In this document: positions 15,051-22,674 of the stretch, one piece after another
Layout: every line of letters begins with the position of its first letter
Position numbering within the stretch: the stretch's first letter is position 1
Assembly (NCBI RefSeq): GCF_036381655.1
Contig: NZ_DASVCJ010000040.1
Coordinates: 115,991-179,990, forward strand
DNA from: Ferrovibrio sp036381655
GTDB taxonomy: Bacteria; Pseudomonadota; Alphaproteobacteria; Ferrovibrionales; Ferrovibrionaceae
DNA length: 64,000 nt
Reading direction: 5' to 3'
Position numbers and translations under genes: made by a program
The notes under the pieces: model-generated
Databases searched by the model: none
The model's input: the letters and a program-made list of their open reading frames with translations, nothing else
What the model was told of the DNA's origin: nothing

Positions 15051-15230
15051 GTCCGCCAGCATGGCAGCATGACGACGCGCCACAGCGACAGCAGTCACAA
15101 TCCCGCCGGCCACAATTCCGCCGACGCCGGACAGGCCGCCGGCGGCTCCGGCGGAAAACCCGGCAAGACACCGGCCGCCGCCCGCCGGCGGCGGCCGGCG
15201 CGCGGGTTTGCGTTTGCCCTTTTGCGGCAT
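15042..15230 (-). CDS. possible small glycine-rich membrane peptide
   Basis: A 62-residue reading frame, MPQKGKRKPARRPPP..., with a basic Pro-rich N-terminus and a hydrophobic Gly/Ala/Val stretch (LSGVGGIVAGGIVTAVAVA) that resembles a glycine-zipper membrane helix. An ATG six bases upstream is also possible. A weak GGA lies in front. Against it: the stop overlaps the hairpin at 15023-15050, no conserved neighbour supports it, and the composition could arise by chance in GC-rich DNA. Confidence 0.22.
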   Translation of the reverse strand: MPQKGKRKPARRPPPAGGGRCLAGFSAGAAGGLSGVGGIVAGGIVTAVAVARRHAAMLADGC

Positions 15231-15354
15231 TGCCATATTTCCGTCGCAGCCCGCGGGTTAGTCTCGCTCTGTCTCCAACCGGCGGGAACCGAACTCGTAC
15301 TCGTTTCGTTATCCTGCCATCCGCGCTGAGTGCCGAACCTAAGGAGAGCCGTGG

Positions 15355-16812
15355 ATGAACCAGACCCTCGTGATCGGAGCCGGCGCCAGTGGTGATGCCG
15401 TGAGCGCAGATACCCCCGCACATACTCTCGGCGGCGGCGAAGCCGACCGCCGCGCCGCGGCGCAGACCAGCGCCGTGGCCGGCCCGCCGCCTGGCCTGCA
15501 CGATGCCGATCCGGCGGAAACGGCGCAGCGCCGCAGAGCCGAGCGCGACGATGACGGCACCCGGGCGGCGCTGCTGCGCAGCTACCACGCCGTGCGCCAG
15601 CTGACCGAGCAACTCGCCGAGCCGCTGTCGCCGGAGGATCAGCTTTTGCAATCGATGCCCGATGCCAGCCCGACCAAATGGCATCGCGCGCATACCAGCT
15701 GGTTCTTCGAGACTTTCCTGCTGCAGCCCTATCAGAGCGGCTATTGCGTCTTCGACGATCACTACAACTACATGTTCAATTCCTATTACGAGGCGGTCGG
15801 CGCGCGCCAGCCGCGGCCCGAGCGCGGCATGCTCAGCCGCCCCAGCGGCGGCGCGATCGCGCAATACCGGCGCTATGTCGATGCCGCGATGACCGAGCTG
15901 ATCGGCCAGGCCGACGATGCCGCGCTCGAAACGCTCGCGCCCCTGCTCGCGCTCGGCCTGGCGCATGAGCAGCAGCATCAGGAATTGCTGCTCACCGATA
16001 TCAAGCATGCCTTCTCGCGCCATCCCTTCGCGCCGGCCTATCTGCCGCGCAAGAGCTTCGTGCGCGAAGAGGCGCCGGCGCTCGATTTCGTCGCGTTTCC
16101 CGGCGGCATCGTCGAGATCGGCCATGACGGCCGCGGCTTCGCCTTCGACAACGAACAGCCGCGCCATCCCGTGCTGCTGCGGCCTTTCCGTCTCGCCACG
16201 CGGGCGATCACCTGCGGCGAGTATCTCGCCTTCATGGAAGATGGCGGCTATCGCCGGCCGGAATTGTGGCTGTCGGACGGCTGGGCGATGGTGCAGGCGG
16301 AGAACTGGCAGGCGCCGCTCTACTGGTCGCAGGATGCCCGCGGCCATTGGCAGATTTTCACGTTGCATGGCCGGCGCGCCGTCGATCCGGCCGAACCGGT
16401 CTGCCATGTTTCCTTCTATGAAGCGGCCGCCTTCGCCGCCTGGGCCGGAAAACGACTGCCGACCGAGGCGGAATGGGAATATGCCGCGACCTCGGGGCAA
16501 TGCCGCAGCCATGGCCATTTCCTCGATCCCCGGCATCCGCATCCGCGCGCCATCCAGGCGCCCGACGGCAGCCTGCAGATGTTCGGCGAGGTCTGGGAAT
16601 GGACGCGCTCGGCTTACGAACCCTATCCCGGCTTCCGGCCGGCGGCCGGCGCGGTCGGCGAATATAACGGCAAATTCATGGTCGGCCAGATGGTGCTGCG
16701 CGGCGGCTCGTGCGTTACGCCGCAGGGCCATGTGCGCCCGACCTATCGCAACTTCTTCCCGCCGGCCGCGCGCTGGCAATTCTCCGGCATCCGCCTGGCA
16801 GACGACGCGTAA
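15355..16812 (+). CDS. egtB: ergothioneine biosynthesis sulfoxide synthase EgtB
   Basis: A 485-residue iron enzyme that joins trimethylhistidine (hercynine) to a thiol donor using oxygen. The N-terminal DinB-like domain contains SPEDQLLQSMPDASPTKWHR and the expected iron ligands: a His in WHRAH (residues 110-113) and H204/H208 in HEQQH. The C-terminal half is a formylglycine-enzyme-like fold (FPGGIVEIGHDG, LPTEAEWEYAA, FGEVWEWTRSAY, MVLRGGSCVTPQGH). The first 70 or so residues are a disordered Ala/Gly-rich extension not needed by the family. The Shine-Dalgarno AAGGAGA is 8 bases before ATG. It is followed by egtD, 17 bp away, forming a compact two-gene pathway operon. Confidence 0.95.
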   Translation: MNQTLVIGAGASGDAVSADTPAHTLGGGEADRRAAAQTSAVAGPPPGLHDADPAETAQRRRAERDDDGTRAALLRSYHAVRQLTEQLAEPLSPEDQLLQSMPDASPTKWHRAHTSWFFETFLLQPYQSGYCVFDDHYNYMFNSYYEAVGARQPRPERGMLSRPSGGAIAQYRRYVDAAMTELIGQADDAALETLAPLLALGLAHEQQHQELLLTDIKHAFSRHPFAPAYLPRKSFVREEAPALDFVAFPGGIVEIGHDGRGFAFDNEQPRHPVLLRPFRLATRAITCGEYLAFMEDGGYRRPELWLSDGWAMVQAENWQAPLYWSQDARGHWQIFTLHGRRAVDPAEPVCHVSFYEAAAFAAWAGKRLPTEAEWEYAATSGQCRSHGHFLDPRHPHPRAIQAPDGSLQMFGEVWEWTRSAYEPYPGFRPAAGAVGEYNGKFMVGQMVLRGGSCVTPQGHVRPTYRNFFPPAARWQFSGIRLADDA

Positions 16813-16829
16813 ATAAAAAGAGGTAGCTT

Positions 16830-17852
16830 ATGACCTGGGCCGTTTCGCACCGTCGCCGCATGGCGGCGGAGCCCGAGCCGACTGTCCCCGAATCCGATTT
16901 TGCCGCCGCCGATTTCGCCGCCGATGTGCAGGCGGGCCTGAGCGGACAGCCGAAAACGCTGCCCTCGAAATACTTCTACGATGCGGCGGGCTCGGCGCTG
17001 TTCGAGCAGATCTGCGAGCTGCCGGAATATTATCCGACCCGCACCGAACTGGCGCTGCTGCAAAGCCAGGCGGAGGTCATCGCCGGCACGATCGGCCCGG
17101 ATGCCGAGCTGATCGAGTTCGGCGCCGGCGCGCTGCGCAAGGTGCGCCTGCTGCTCGATGCCCTGCAATCGCCGCGGGCCTATCTTCCCATCGACATCTC
17201 CGGCGCGCATCTGGCCGCCCAGGCCGAGACGCTGGCCCGCGACTATCCGGACCTGGCGATCATGCCGATAGCCGCCGACTACACGGCAGCGCTGAGCATG
17301 CCGCCGGCCGCCGCCGGCAGCCGGCGCCGCGTCGGCTTCTTTCCCGGCTCGACCATCGGCAATTTCACGCCGCCGGAAGCGCTCGGCTTCCTGTGCCATG
17401 TCGCGCAGATCCTGAAGGGCGGCAATCCGGCCGGCGCGCCGCCCGCCGGGCTGCTGATCGGCGTCGATCTGGTCAAGGCGCCGGAAATCCTGCATGCCGC
17501 CTATAACGACGCGGCCGGCGTCACCGCCGCCTTCAACCGCAACCTGCTGCGCCGGATCAACGACGAACTCGGCGGCGATTTCGATCTCGACCGCTTCGCG
17601 CATTACGCCTTCTATCAGCCGCGGCTGCAGCGCATCGAGATGCATCTGGTCAGCCTCGCGGCGCAAACCGTGCGGATCGGCGGCGAGCGCTACGGCTTCG
17701 CCGAGGGCGAATCGATCCATACCGAGAATTCCTACAAATACACGCCGGACGGCTTCCGCCGCCTGGCGCGGCAGGCCGGCTTCCAGCCGACCGCGCTCTG
17801 GTGCGATCCGCAGAAGCTGTTCAGCCTGCACTGGCTGACATTGCCGGCCTGA
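16830..17852 (+). CDS. egtD: L-histidine N-alpha-methyltransferase EgtD
   Basis: A 340-residue SAM-dependent enzyme that trimethylates histidine to hercynine, the substrate of EgtB. Family motifs are LPSKYFYDAAGSALFEQICE, LPEYYPTRTELALL, LIEFGAGALRKVRLLLDAL (the SAM-binding part), PIDISGAHLA, GFFPGSTIGNFTP and GVDLVKAPEIL. The C-terminal part contains the substrate-lid segment ESIHTENSYKYT. The first 25 residues are a non-conserved extension. It shares an operon with egtB; an EgtC or EgtE gene is not present nearby, which is usual for proteobacterial two-gene sets. Confidence 0.96.
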   Translation: MTWAVSHRRRMAAEPEPTVPESDFAAADFAADVQAGLSGQPKTLPSKYFYDAAGSALFEQICELPEYYPTRTELALLQSQAEVIAGTIGPDAELIEFGAGALRKVRLLLDALQSPRAYLPIDISGAHLAAQAETLARDYPDLAIMPIAADYTAALSMPPAAAGSRRRVGFFPGSTIGNFTPPEALGFLCHVAQILKGGNPAGAPPAGLLIGVDLVKAPEILHAAYNDAAGVTAAFNRNLLRRINDELGGDFDLDRFAHYAFYQPRLQRIEMHLVSLAAQTVRIGGERYGFAEGESIHTENSYKYTPDGFRRLARQAGFQPTALWCDPQKLFSLHWLTLPA

Positions 17853-17973
17853 GCCGCCCGCCCCCTGGCGGAGGGCGGGGGCGGGGTGCGCGGCATATCG
17901 GACAGCCCGGGGGCGGTTTTTCGCCCATCATTGCCACTGGACGGCGGCCGCGAACCGGGTTTGTGATGGCGTC

Positions 17974-19044
17974 ATGCCGATCGAGGGGGTGATCCAGCAT
18001 TTCGAGGAACAAGCCGAGGCCTGCCGCAGGCTCGGCTCGCCGTTCACCGCCGCGGTACTCGCCGCGACGGCGCAGGCCCTGGCGGGCCGGCCTTTCTGGG
18101 CCGAAACGATCCTGGCCTGGCCGAGCGATCCGCGCCCGGCGGCTCTGGCGCTTCGGCTGGCCGGCGCGCTGCATCGCCTGGTGCTGGACCGGGCCGATCA
18201 CGATCTCTTCGAGGCCTATCGCCGCCAGCGCATCGATCCCGCGCTGATCGACAGCGTCCTCGCCCGGCATGGCGAACTGCTCGAGGAATATCTGCGCATT
18301 CCGCCGCAGACCAACGATCCGCAGCGCTCCGCCGTCCTGCTCGGCGGCTTTCTGATGATCGCCAGCCGCACGCGGCTGCCTCTGGCCATCGCCGAAATCG
18401 GCGCCAGCGCCGGCCTCAACCAGCTCTGGGATTGCTACGGCTACAGCTTCGGCAGCTGGCAATGGAGCCTGCACGAGCCGGTGCCCCTGCGTCTGCGCGC
18501 CGAATGGGAGGGCAAGCCGCCGCCGATGGCGGCGCTGAGCGTGCATAGCCGCGCCGGCTGCGATATCGCGCCGATCGATCCGCGCGACGAGGCGCAGCGG
18601 CAGCGGCTGCTCTCCTACATCTGGGCCGATCAGCCCGCCCGCCTGCGCCGGGTGCAGACCGCCCTGGCCTGCGCCGCCGAGCGCAAGCTGCAGGTGGAGA
18701 AGCAGCGCGCCAGGACCTTCGTCGCCCGCCAGCTCGGGCGTCGGCCGGCCAAGACCGCCTTCGTGCTCTACCACTCGATCGTCTGGCAATACATCCCGCG
18801 CGACGAGCAGCGCCATATCGAACGCAGCATGCAACAGGCCGGCGCCGCGGCGACGCCGGACGCGCCGGTCGCCTGGCTGCGCTTCGAGCCCGGCACCGCG
18901 AAGGACGGCGCCGACCTGACGCTGACGCTCTGGCCGGAGGGCGATACGCAAATCCTGGCGGCCGGCGATTATCATGGCCGCTGGATCCGCTGGCGCGGCG
19001 GCGGCGATCCGCGCCGCATCCCGCGCCTGGTCGGCGAACGCTGA
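17974..19044 (+). CDS. DUF2332 family protein
   Basis: A 356-residue cytosolic protein of the DUF2332 family. Recognisable stretches are IQHFEEQAEACRRLGSPFTA at the N-terminus, PPQTNDPQRSAVLLGGFLMI, then IAEIGASAGLNQLWDCYGY, a loop that looks like a SAM- or nucleotide-binding turn, and YHSIVWQYIPRDEQ near the C-terminus. The family is uncharacterised; a methyltransferase-like fold is an inference from the EIGASAGLN segment. The 121 bp after egtD contain GC-rich partial hairpins, so it may have its own promoter. Confidence 0.8.
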   Translation: MPIEGVIQHFEEQAEACRRLGSPFTAAVLAATAQALAGRPFWAETILAWPSDPRPAALALRLAGALHRLVLDRADHDLFEAYRRQRIDPALIDSVLARHGELLEEYLRIPPQTNDPQRSAVLLGGFLMIASRTRLPLAIAEIGASAGLNQLWDCYGYSFGSWQWSLHEPVPLRLRAEWEGKPPPMAALSVHSRAGCDIAPIDPRDEAQRQRLLSYIWADQPARLRRVQTALACAAERKLQVEKQRARTFVARQLGRRPAKTAFVLYHSIVWQYIPRDEQRHIERSMQQAGAAATPDAPVAWLRFEPGTAKDGADLTLTLWPEGDTQILAAGDYHGRWIRWRGGGDPRRIPRLVGER

Positions 19045-19066
19045 CCGATCGGCGAATGCGCAAGCG

Positions 19067-19489
19067 TCAGCCGGCCGCGGCCGATGCCGCGGCGGCGGCG
19101 CGGGTGCGGGCCTTCAGCTTGCCGATGAAGCTGCGCATCGCCGGCTCGAATTCGGCGAACAGCGGATCGCTGCGCCGCTTCAGCATCACCTCGGTGAACA
19201 GCTTCAGCCCGACCGCCATCGCGGCGGCTTCCTCTTCCTCGAACTCGCCGCCGGCGCGGGCGCGCTCGACGATGCCGATGATCTCGTCGTGATTGATCAC
19301 CTCGAAGCTGAGCGGCGGCTGAACCGGCTGGTCGTTCCGGGGCGCGGCAAGATGCTCGACGGTAACGCGGTAGCGGTGGCCCTGCATGTCATGCCCCTTC
19401 CATTGCTCGATATCGCTGATCCATTTCAGGCCGGGCGGCTTGCCGCGCGGCGGCGTGCGGGGCGCAGTCGTCGTCATCGGCGCCGTCAT
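19067..19489 (-). CDS. DUF3861 family protein
   Basis: A 140-residue protein. The core, GHRYRVTVEHLAAP through ALKLFTEVMLKRRSDPLFAEF-like residues, matches DUF3861: a beta-rich N-terminal half and a C-terminal helix pair with the acidic run EFEEEEAAA. The C-terminus is an Ala-rich low-complexity tail. Its start codon overlaps the PadR stop by one base (TGATG), so it is translationally coupled to the regulator and probably serves the same response. Function unknown. Confidence 0.75.
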   Translation of the reverse strand: MTAPMTTTAPRTPPRGKPPGLKWISDIEQWKGHDMQGHRYRVTVEHLAAPRNDQPVQPPLSFEVINHDEIIGIVERARAGGEFEEEEAAAMAVGLKLFTEVMLKRRSDPLFAEFEPAMRSFIGKLKARTRAAAAASAAAG

Positions 19490-20127
19490 CAGCCGCGGAT
19501 TTCCTTGATGGCGCGGGCGAGAATGTCGATCACCCGGCGCTGTTCCTCCGGCGCGGCCTCGGCCTTGTCGTAGAGGATGCGCTTCAGCGCATGGCGGACG
19601 TCGCGCAGGCTGTTCATCTCGCCCGCCGGCGCATGGTCGACCTCCTCGCCCCAGGCGAAGAACTGCTTGGCCCGCGCCATGCGCTCGCCGATCCGCGCCA
19701 GTTCCGCCAGCATCGCATCGGCCTGGGCGCGCCGCTCGGCGAGATGGGCCAGGCCGGCCTCGGTGATGCTGTAGAGCTTCTTGGCGCCCGCGGCGGTCAC
19801 CGTGGCATAGCCGATCTCTTCCAGATAGGTCAGCGCCGGATAGATCACGCCGGGGCTCGGCGCGTAGAAGCCGTGGCTGCGCTCTTCCAGCGCCTTGATC
19901 AGCTCATAGCCATGGCTCGGCTTCTCGGCCAGCAAAGCCAGGATCAAAAGCTGCAGGTCCTCGGCGCTGACCAGCCGGCTGGCGCGGAAGCCGCGGCCGC
20001 CGAAGCCGGCCTCGCCGAACAGGCCGGCGGCGAAGCCGCCCGGGCCGAAACCATGCCGGCCGCGCCGGCGATGCATCATCTTATGCTCCAGATGCTCGCG
20101 CAGGGCGGCCTTGAAATGGGAATGCAT
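19489..20127 (-). CDS. PadR family transcriptional regulator
   Basis: A 212-residue PadR-type repressor. The N-terminal 45 residues are His/Arg/Gly-rich (MMHRRRGRHGFGPGGF), a feature of the Vinx/PadR-s2 proteins with long leaders. The wHTH follows: DLQLLILALLAEKPSHGYELI, ALEERSHGFYAPSPGVIYPAL and YLEEIGYATVTAAGAKKLYSIT. A long C-terminal helix forms the dimer. A perfect 16-bp palindrome sits 33-48 bp upstream of the start and is the likely autoregulatory operator; a CRP-like site is further upstream. It is cotranscribed with the DUF3861 gene. Confidence 0.92.
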   Translation of the reverse strand: MHSHFKAALREHLEHKMMHRRRGRHGFGPGGFAAGLFGEAGFGGRGFRASRLVSAEDLQLLILALLAEKPSHGYELIKALEERSHGFYAPSPGVIYPALTYLEEIGYATVTAAGAKKLYSITEAGLAHLAERRAQADAMLAELARIGERMARAKQFFAWGEEVDHAPAGEMNSLRDVRHALKRILYDKAEAAPEEQRRVIDILARAIKEIRG

Positions 20128-20159
20128 GGCGCGTTCCTATCATCCGTTGTGTCATTTGA

Positions 20160-20175
20160 TGTATCGTACGATACA
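20160..20175. promoter_or_regulatory. palindromic operator of the padR gene
   Basis: TGTATCGTACGATACA is a perfect 16-bp palindrome 33 bp upstream of the PadR start codon. Sequence and position fit an autoregulatory PadR site. Confidence 0.72.
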
Positions 20176-20217
20176 GCGGCGGATATGGGAGTCAATCCGG
20201 TTTCGACCGGCAGCCGG

Positions 20218-20233
20218 TGTGACGGCGATCACA
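20218..20233. promoter_or_regulatory. CRP-like site
   Basis: TGTGA-cggcga-TCACA matches the CRP consensus TGTGA-N6-TCACA at all ten defined positions. It lies 91-106 bp upstream of the padR start and 39 bp from the panC stop, so it would act on padR if it acts at all. Confidence 0.5.
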
Positions 20234-20271
20234 AACCGGGCTGGCGTTTCGGGGCCGGGCGATCTGCTAGG

Positions 20272-21117
20272 TCAGTCAGGCGGGTCTGGCGGAAGCGGGA
20301 TGTTGTCGATCAGCCGGGTCCTGCCGATGCGCACCGCCAGCGACAGCAGCGCGCCATCAATGACGGCATCCAGTTCCGCCAGGCTGTCCGGATGCGCGAC
20401 CGAGACATACTCGATCTCGGCCAGCGGCTCGCCCGCCAGCGTATCGCGCATGATCCGGCGCAGGCTGGCGGCAGCGCGCTCGCCGCCGCGATAAGCCGCC
20501 TCGGCCTGGCGCAGCGCGCGATACAGCACCGCCGCCGCCCGGCGCTCCTCGGGCGCCAGATAGACGTTGCGGCTGCTCATCGCCAGGCCGTCCGGCTCGC
20601 GCACCGTCGGGCAGACCACGACCTCCAGCGGCATGGCGAGATCGCGCACCATGCGGCGGATGACGACGGTCTGCTGGGCGTCCTTCTGGCCGAAATAGGC
20701 CCGGGTCGGCTGCACGATGTTGAACAGCTTGCAGACCACCGTGGCGACGCCGCGGAAATGCCCGGGCCGCACGGCGCCTTCCAGCCGCTCGCTCACTTCG
20801 CTGACCTCGACCGCCGTCACGCTGCCGGGCGGATACATCTCGGCGACGCCGGGCGTGAAGACCAGGTCGGTGCCGAGATCGCGCAACAGGGCCAGATCGC
20901 GCTCCATGTCGCGCGGATAGCGGCTGAAATCCTCATGCGGCGCGAACTGCGTCGGATTGACGAAGATGCTGGCGGCGACGGCGCCGCATTCCGCCCTGGC
21001 TTGGCGCACCAGACTGAGATGGCCGTCATGCAGATAGCCCATGGTCGGCACGAAGCCGAGCCGGCCGAAGCGGCCGCGCGCGCGGCGGAAATCCTGGATG
21101 GTGGCGATCACATCCAT
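20272..21117 (-). CDS. panC: pantoate--beta-alanine ligase
   Basis: A 281-residue enzyme that makes pantothenate from pantoate, beta-alanine and ATP. Its signature motifs are GFVPTMGYLHDGHLSLVRQA (HIGH-like nucleotide-binding loop), SIFVNPTQFAPHEDFSRYPR, RPGHFRGVATVVCKLFNIV, YFGQKDAQQTVVIRRM and the KMSKS-like region PDGLAMSSRN. The start at 21117 follows GGAGGAG at good spacing; longer in-frame starts would run through the tRNA gene. No panB is adjacent. Confidence 0.97.
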   Translation of the reverse strand: MDVIATIQDFRRARGRFGRLGFVPTMGYLHDGHLSLVRQARAECGAVAASIFVNPTQFAPHEDFSRYPRDMERDLALLRDLGTDLVFTPGVAEMYPPGSVTAVEVSEVSERLEGAVRPGHFRGVATVVCKLFNIVQPTRAYFGQKDAQQTVVIRRMVRDLAMPLEVVVCPTVREPDGLAMSSRNVYLAPEERRAAAVLYRALRQAEAAYRGGERAAASLRRIMRDTLAGEPLAEIEYVSVAHPDSLAELDAVIDGALLSLAVRIGRTRLIDNIPLPPDPPD

Positions 21118-21186
21118 CAGCGGCACTCCTCCGCGCCTGGCCGATTCAACGGCACCCCGATTCAACAAAGCCGACGGGTGAAAAGC

Positions 21187-21273
21187 TGGTGCCCACTGCC
21201 GGACTCGAACCGGCACGGCCTTGCGGCCTCGGGATTTTAAGTCCCGTGCGTCTACCAATTCCGCCAAGCGGGC
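21187..21273 (-). tRNA. tRNA-Leu (anticodon TAA)
   Basis: An 87-nt tRNA with its 3' CCA encoded (21187-21189). The acceptor arms GCCCGCU and AGUGGGC pair with one G-U. The anticodon stem CGGGA/UCCCG holds loop CUUAAAA, giving anticodon UAA, which reads UUA. The long variable arm GGCCGCAAGGCC and T-loop GGTTCGAGTCC are typical of class II tRNA-Leu. It lies 69 bp upstream of the panC start, on the same strand. Confidence 0.97.
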
Positions 21274-21357
21274 AGGCGCGCTTCTCCTAGCACAGACCGC
21301 CGCCGCCGTCAGGAGGCGGGCGGCGCGGCGCAACCCATGCCAACGTATGCAATGACG

Positions 21358-21415
21358 CGTAATCGCGATCACAACCTTCGGCAGCCGCCGGACAGGGATT
21401 GTAGCGACAATCACA
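21358..21415. promoter_or_regulatory. two degenerate CRP-like sites before the cyclase gene
   Basis: CGTAA-tcgcga-TCACA (21358-21373) and TGTAG-cgacaa-TCACA (21400-21415) each keep the right half-site and miss the left half-site at two positions. The second overlaps the inverted repeat GATTGT-agcg-ACAATC (21397-21412). Both are 20-78 bp before the cyclase start, which suggests, but does not prove, feedback by a cyclic-nucleotide receptor. Confidence 0.32.
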
Positions 21416-21435
21416 CCACCCTATATGCTGGCGCG

Positions 21436-22674
21436 ATGGACCCTTCCGCCTTCATTCACATTGCCCGCCGCGTTTCCGATGCTTCCCTGAACGGCCTGAA
21501 CGAAGGCGAGATTCTCGCCAGCTTCTGCACGGCGCTCAACGAAGCCGGCATCCCGGTCACGCGCGCCATGCTGGGCGCCGACACGCTGCATCCGGTGCTG
21601 GCCGGGCGCATCTTTCTGTGGCACCGCGATGTCGACGACATCGTGCTGCATGAATTCGGCCGCTCGATCACCGAAGACGGCGAGCGCAAATGGCGCGAAA
21701 GCCCGTTCTATTATCTCGAGAGCACCGGCCAGGATCTGCTGCGCTTCCGCATCCTCGGCCATAACGGCGACTTTCCCTTCCCGGTGATCGGCGAACTGGC
21801 GGCGCAGGGCTTCACCGATTATCTCGTCACCATGACGCGGTTCGGCGAGAGGGGCATCATCGGCCAGCTCGACTCGATCTACGCCTCCTGGACCACGGAA
21901 CATGCGGAGGGCTTCAGCGAGGCGCAGATCAATACGCTGACCGCCCTGCTGCCTTTCGCGGCGGCTGCGGTGCGCTCGGCCAGCCTGCGCCGCATCGCCG
22001 ACACCCTGGCGGAAACCTATCTCGGCCGCGATGCGGCCCGGCGCGTATTGAGCGGCACCATCGGTCGCGGCGACGCCGAGCGCATCTCCGCCGCCTTGTG
22101 GTTCAGCGACCTGCGCGGCTTCACCAAGCTGGTCGATACGGTATCGCCGGAACTGATCGTGCCGCTGCTGAACGATTATGCCGGCGCGGCGGTCTCGGCC
22201 ATCCACCGCTATGGCGGCGAGGTGCTGAAATTCGTCGGCGACGGCGTGCTGGCGATCTTCCGCAGCAAGGACCACGAAACCGCGTCGCGCCACGAATCCT
22301 GCCATGCGGCGCTGCAGGCGCTGAGGCTGTGCCGGCAGAATCTGCGCGAGGTGCGCAACCGCCGCGCCAATGCCGGCCTGCCGGTGATCGACATGTCGGT
22401 GGCGCTGCATATCGGCGACGTGCTGTACGGCAATTTCGGCGGCGAGGATCGCCTCGACTTCACCGTGGTCGGTCCGGCGGTGAACGAGCTGTCGCGCATC
22501 GCCGGCATGGCGCGTTCGGTGGATCAGCCGGTGATCCTCTCGGCCGCCTTCCGCCAGGCCGCCGGCGGCCTGCACGAGAAGGCGGTGTCGCTCGGCCGCT
22601 ACGCGCTGCGCGGCGTCGAAACCCCGCAGGAGCTGTTCACCATCGATCCGACATTGCTGCGCGCCACGGATTGA
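21436..22674 (+). CDS. class III adenylate/guanylate cyclase domain protein
   Basis: A 412-residue protein with a C-terminal class III nucleotidyl cyclase domain (about residues 215-400). Metal-binding aspartates are in LWFSDLRGFTKLVD and FVGDGVLAIF, and the dimer-interface segment is DFTVVGPAVNELSRIAG; the adjacent VSVALHIGDVLYGNFG also fits. The first 200 residues form a sensory region similar to those of other alphaproteobacterial cyclases (SFCTALNEAGIPVTRAMLGADTLHP; GFTDYLVTMTRFGERG). No membrane segment is seen, so it is cytosolic. The start at 21436 keeps the conserved MDPSAFIH opening. ATP versus GTP specificity cannot be read with confidence. Its 3' end overlaps the next gene by 76 bp in convergent orientation. 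Confidence 0.9.
   Translation: MDPSAFIHIARRVSDASLNGLNEGEILASFCTALNEAGIPVTRAMLGADTLHPVLAGRIFLWHRDVDDIVLHEFGRSITEDGERKWRESPFYYLESTGQDLLRFRILGHNGDFPFPVIGELAAQGFTDYLVTMTRFGERGIIGQLDSIYASWTTEHAEGFSEAQINTLTALLPFAAAAVRSASLRRIADTLAETYLGRDAARRVLSGTIGRGDAERISAALWFSDLRGFTKLVDTVSPELIVPLLNDYAGAAVSAIHRYGGEVLKFVGDGVLAIFRSKDHETASRHESCHAALQALRLCRQNLREVRNRRANAGLPVIDMSVALHIGDVLYGNFGGEDRLDFTVVGPAVNELSRIAGMARSVDQPVILSAAFRQAAGGLHEKAVSLGRYALRGVETPQELFTIDPTLLRATD

Larger units (their letters stand above)
14922..15354. other. 433-bp stretch before egtB
   Basis: No well-supported gene. It holds the strong hairpin at 15023-15050, a weak small reading frame on the minus strand, and the egtB leader with the Shine-Dalgarno AAGGAGA at 15341-15347. 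I see no clear sigma-70 promoter for egtB. Confidence 0.5.

Noticed and set aside
17910..17926. GGGCG-gttttt-CGCCC hairpin after egtD
   Set aside because: The T residues are in the loop, not after the stem, so it is not a normal terminator.
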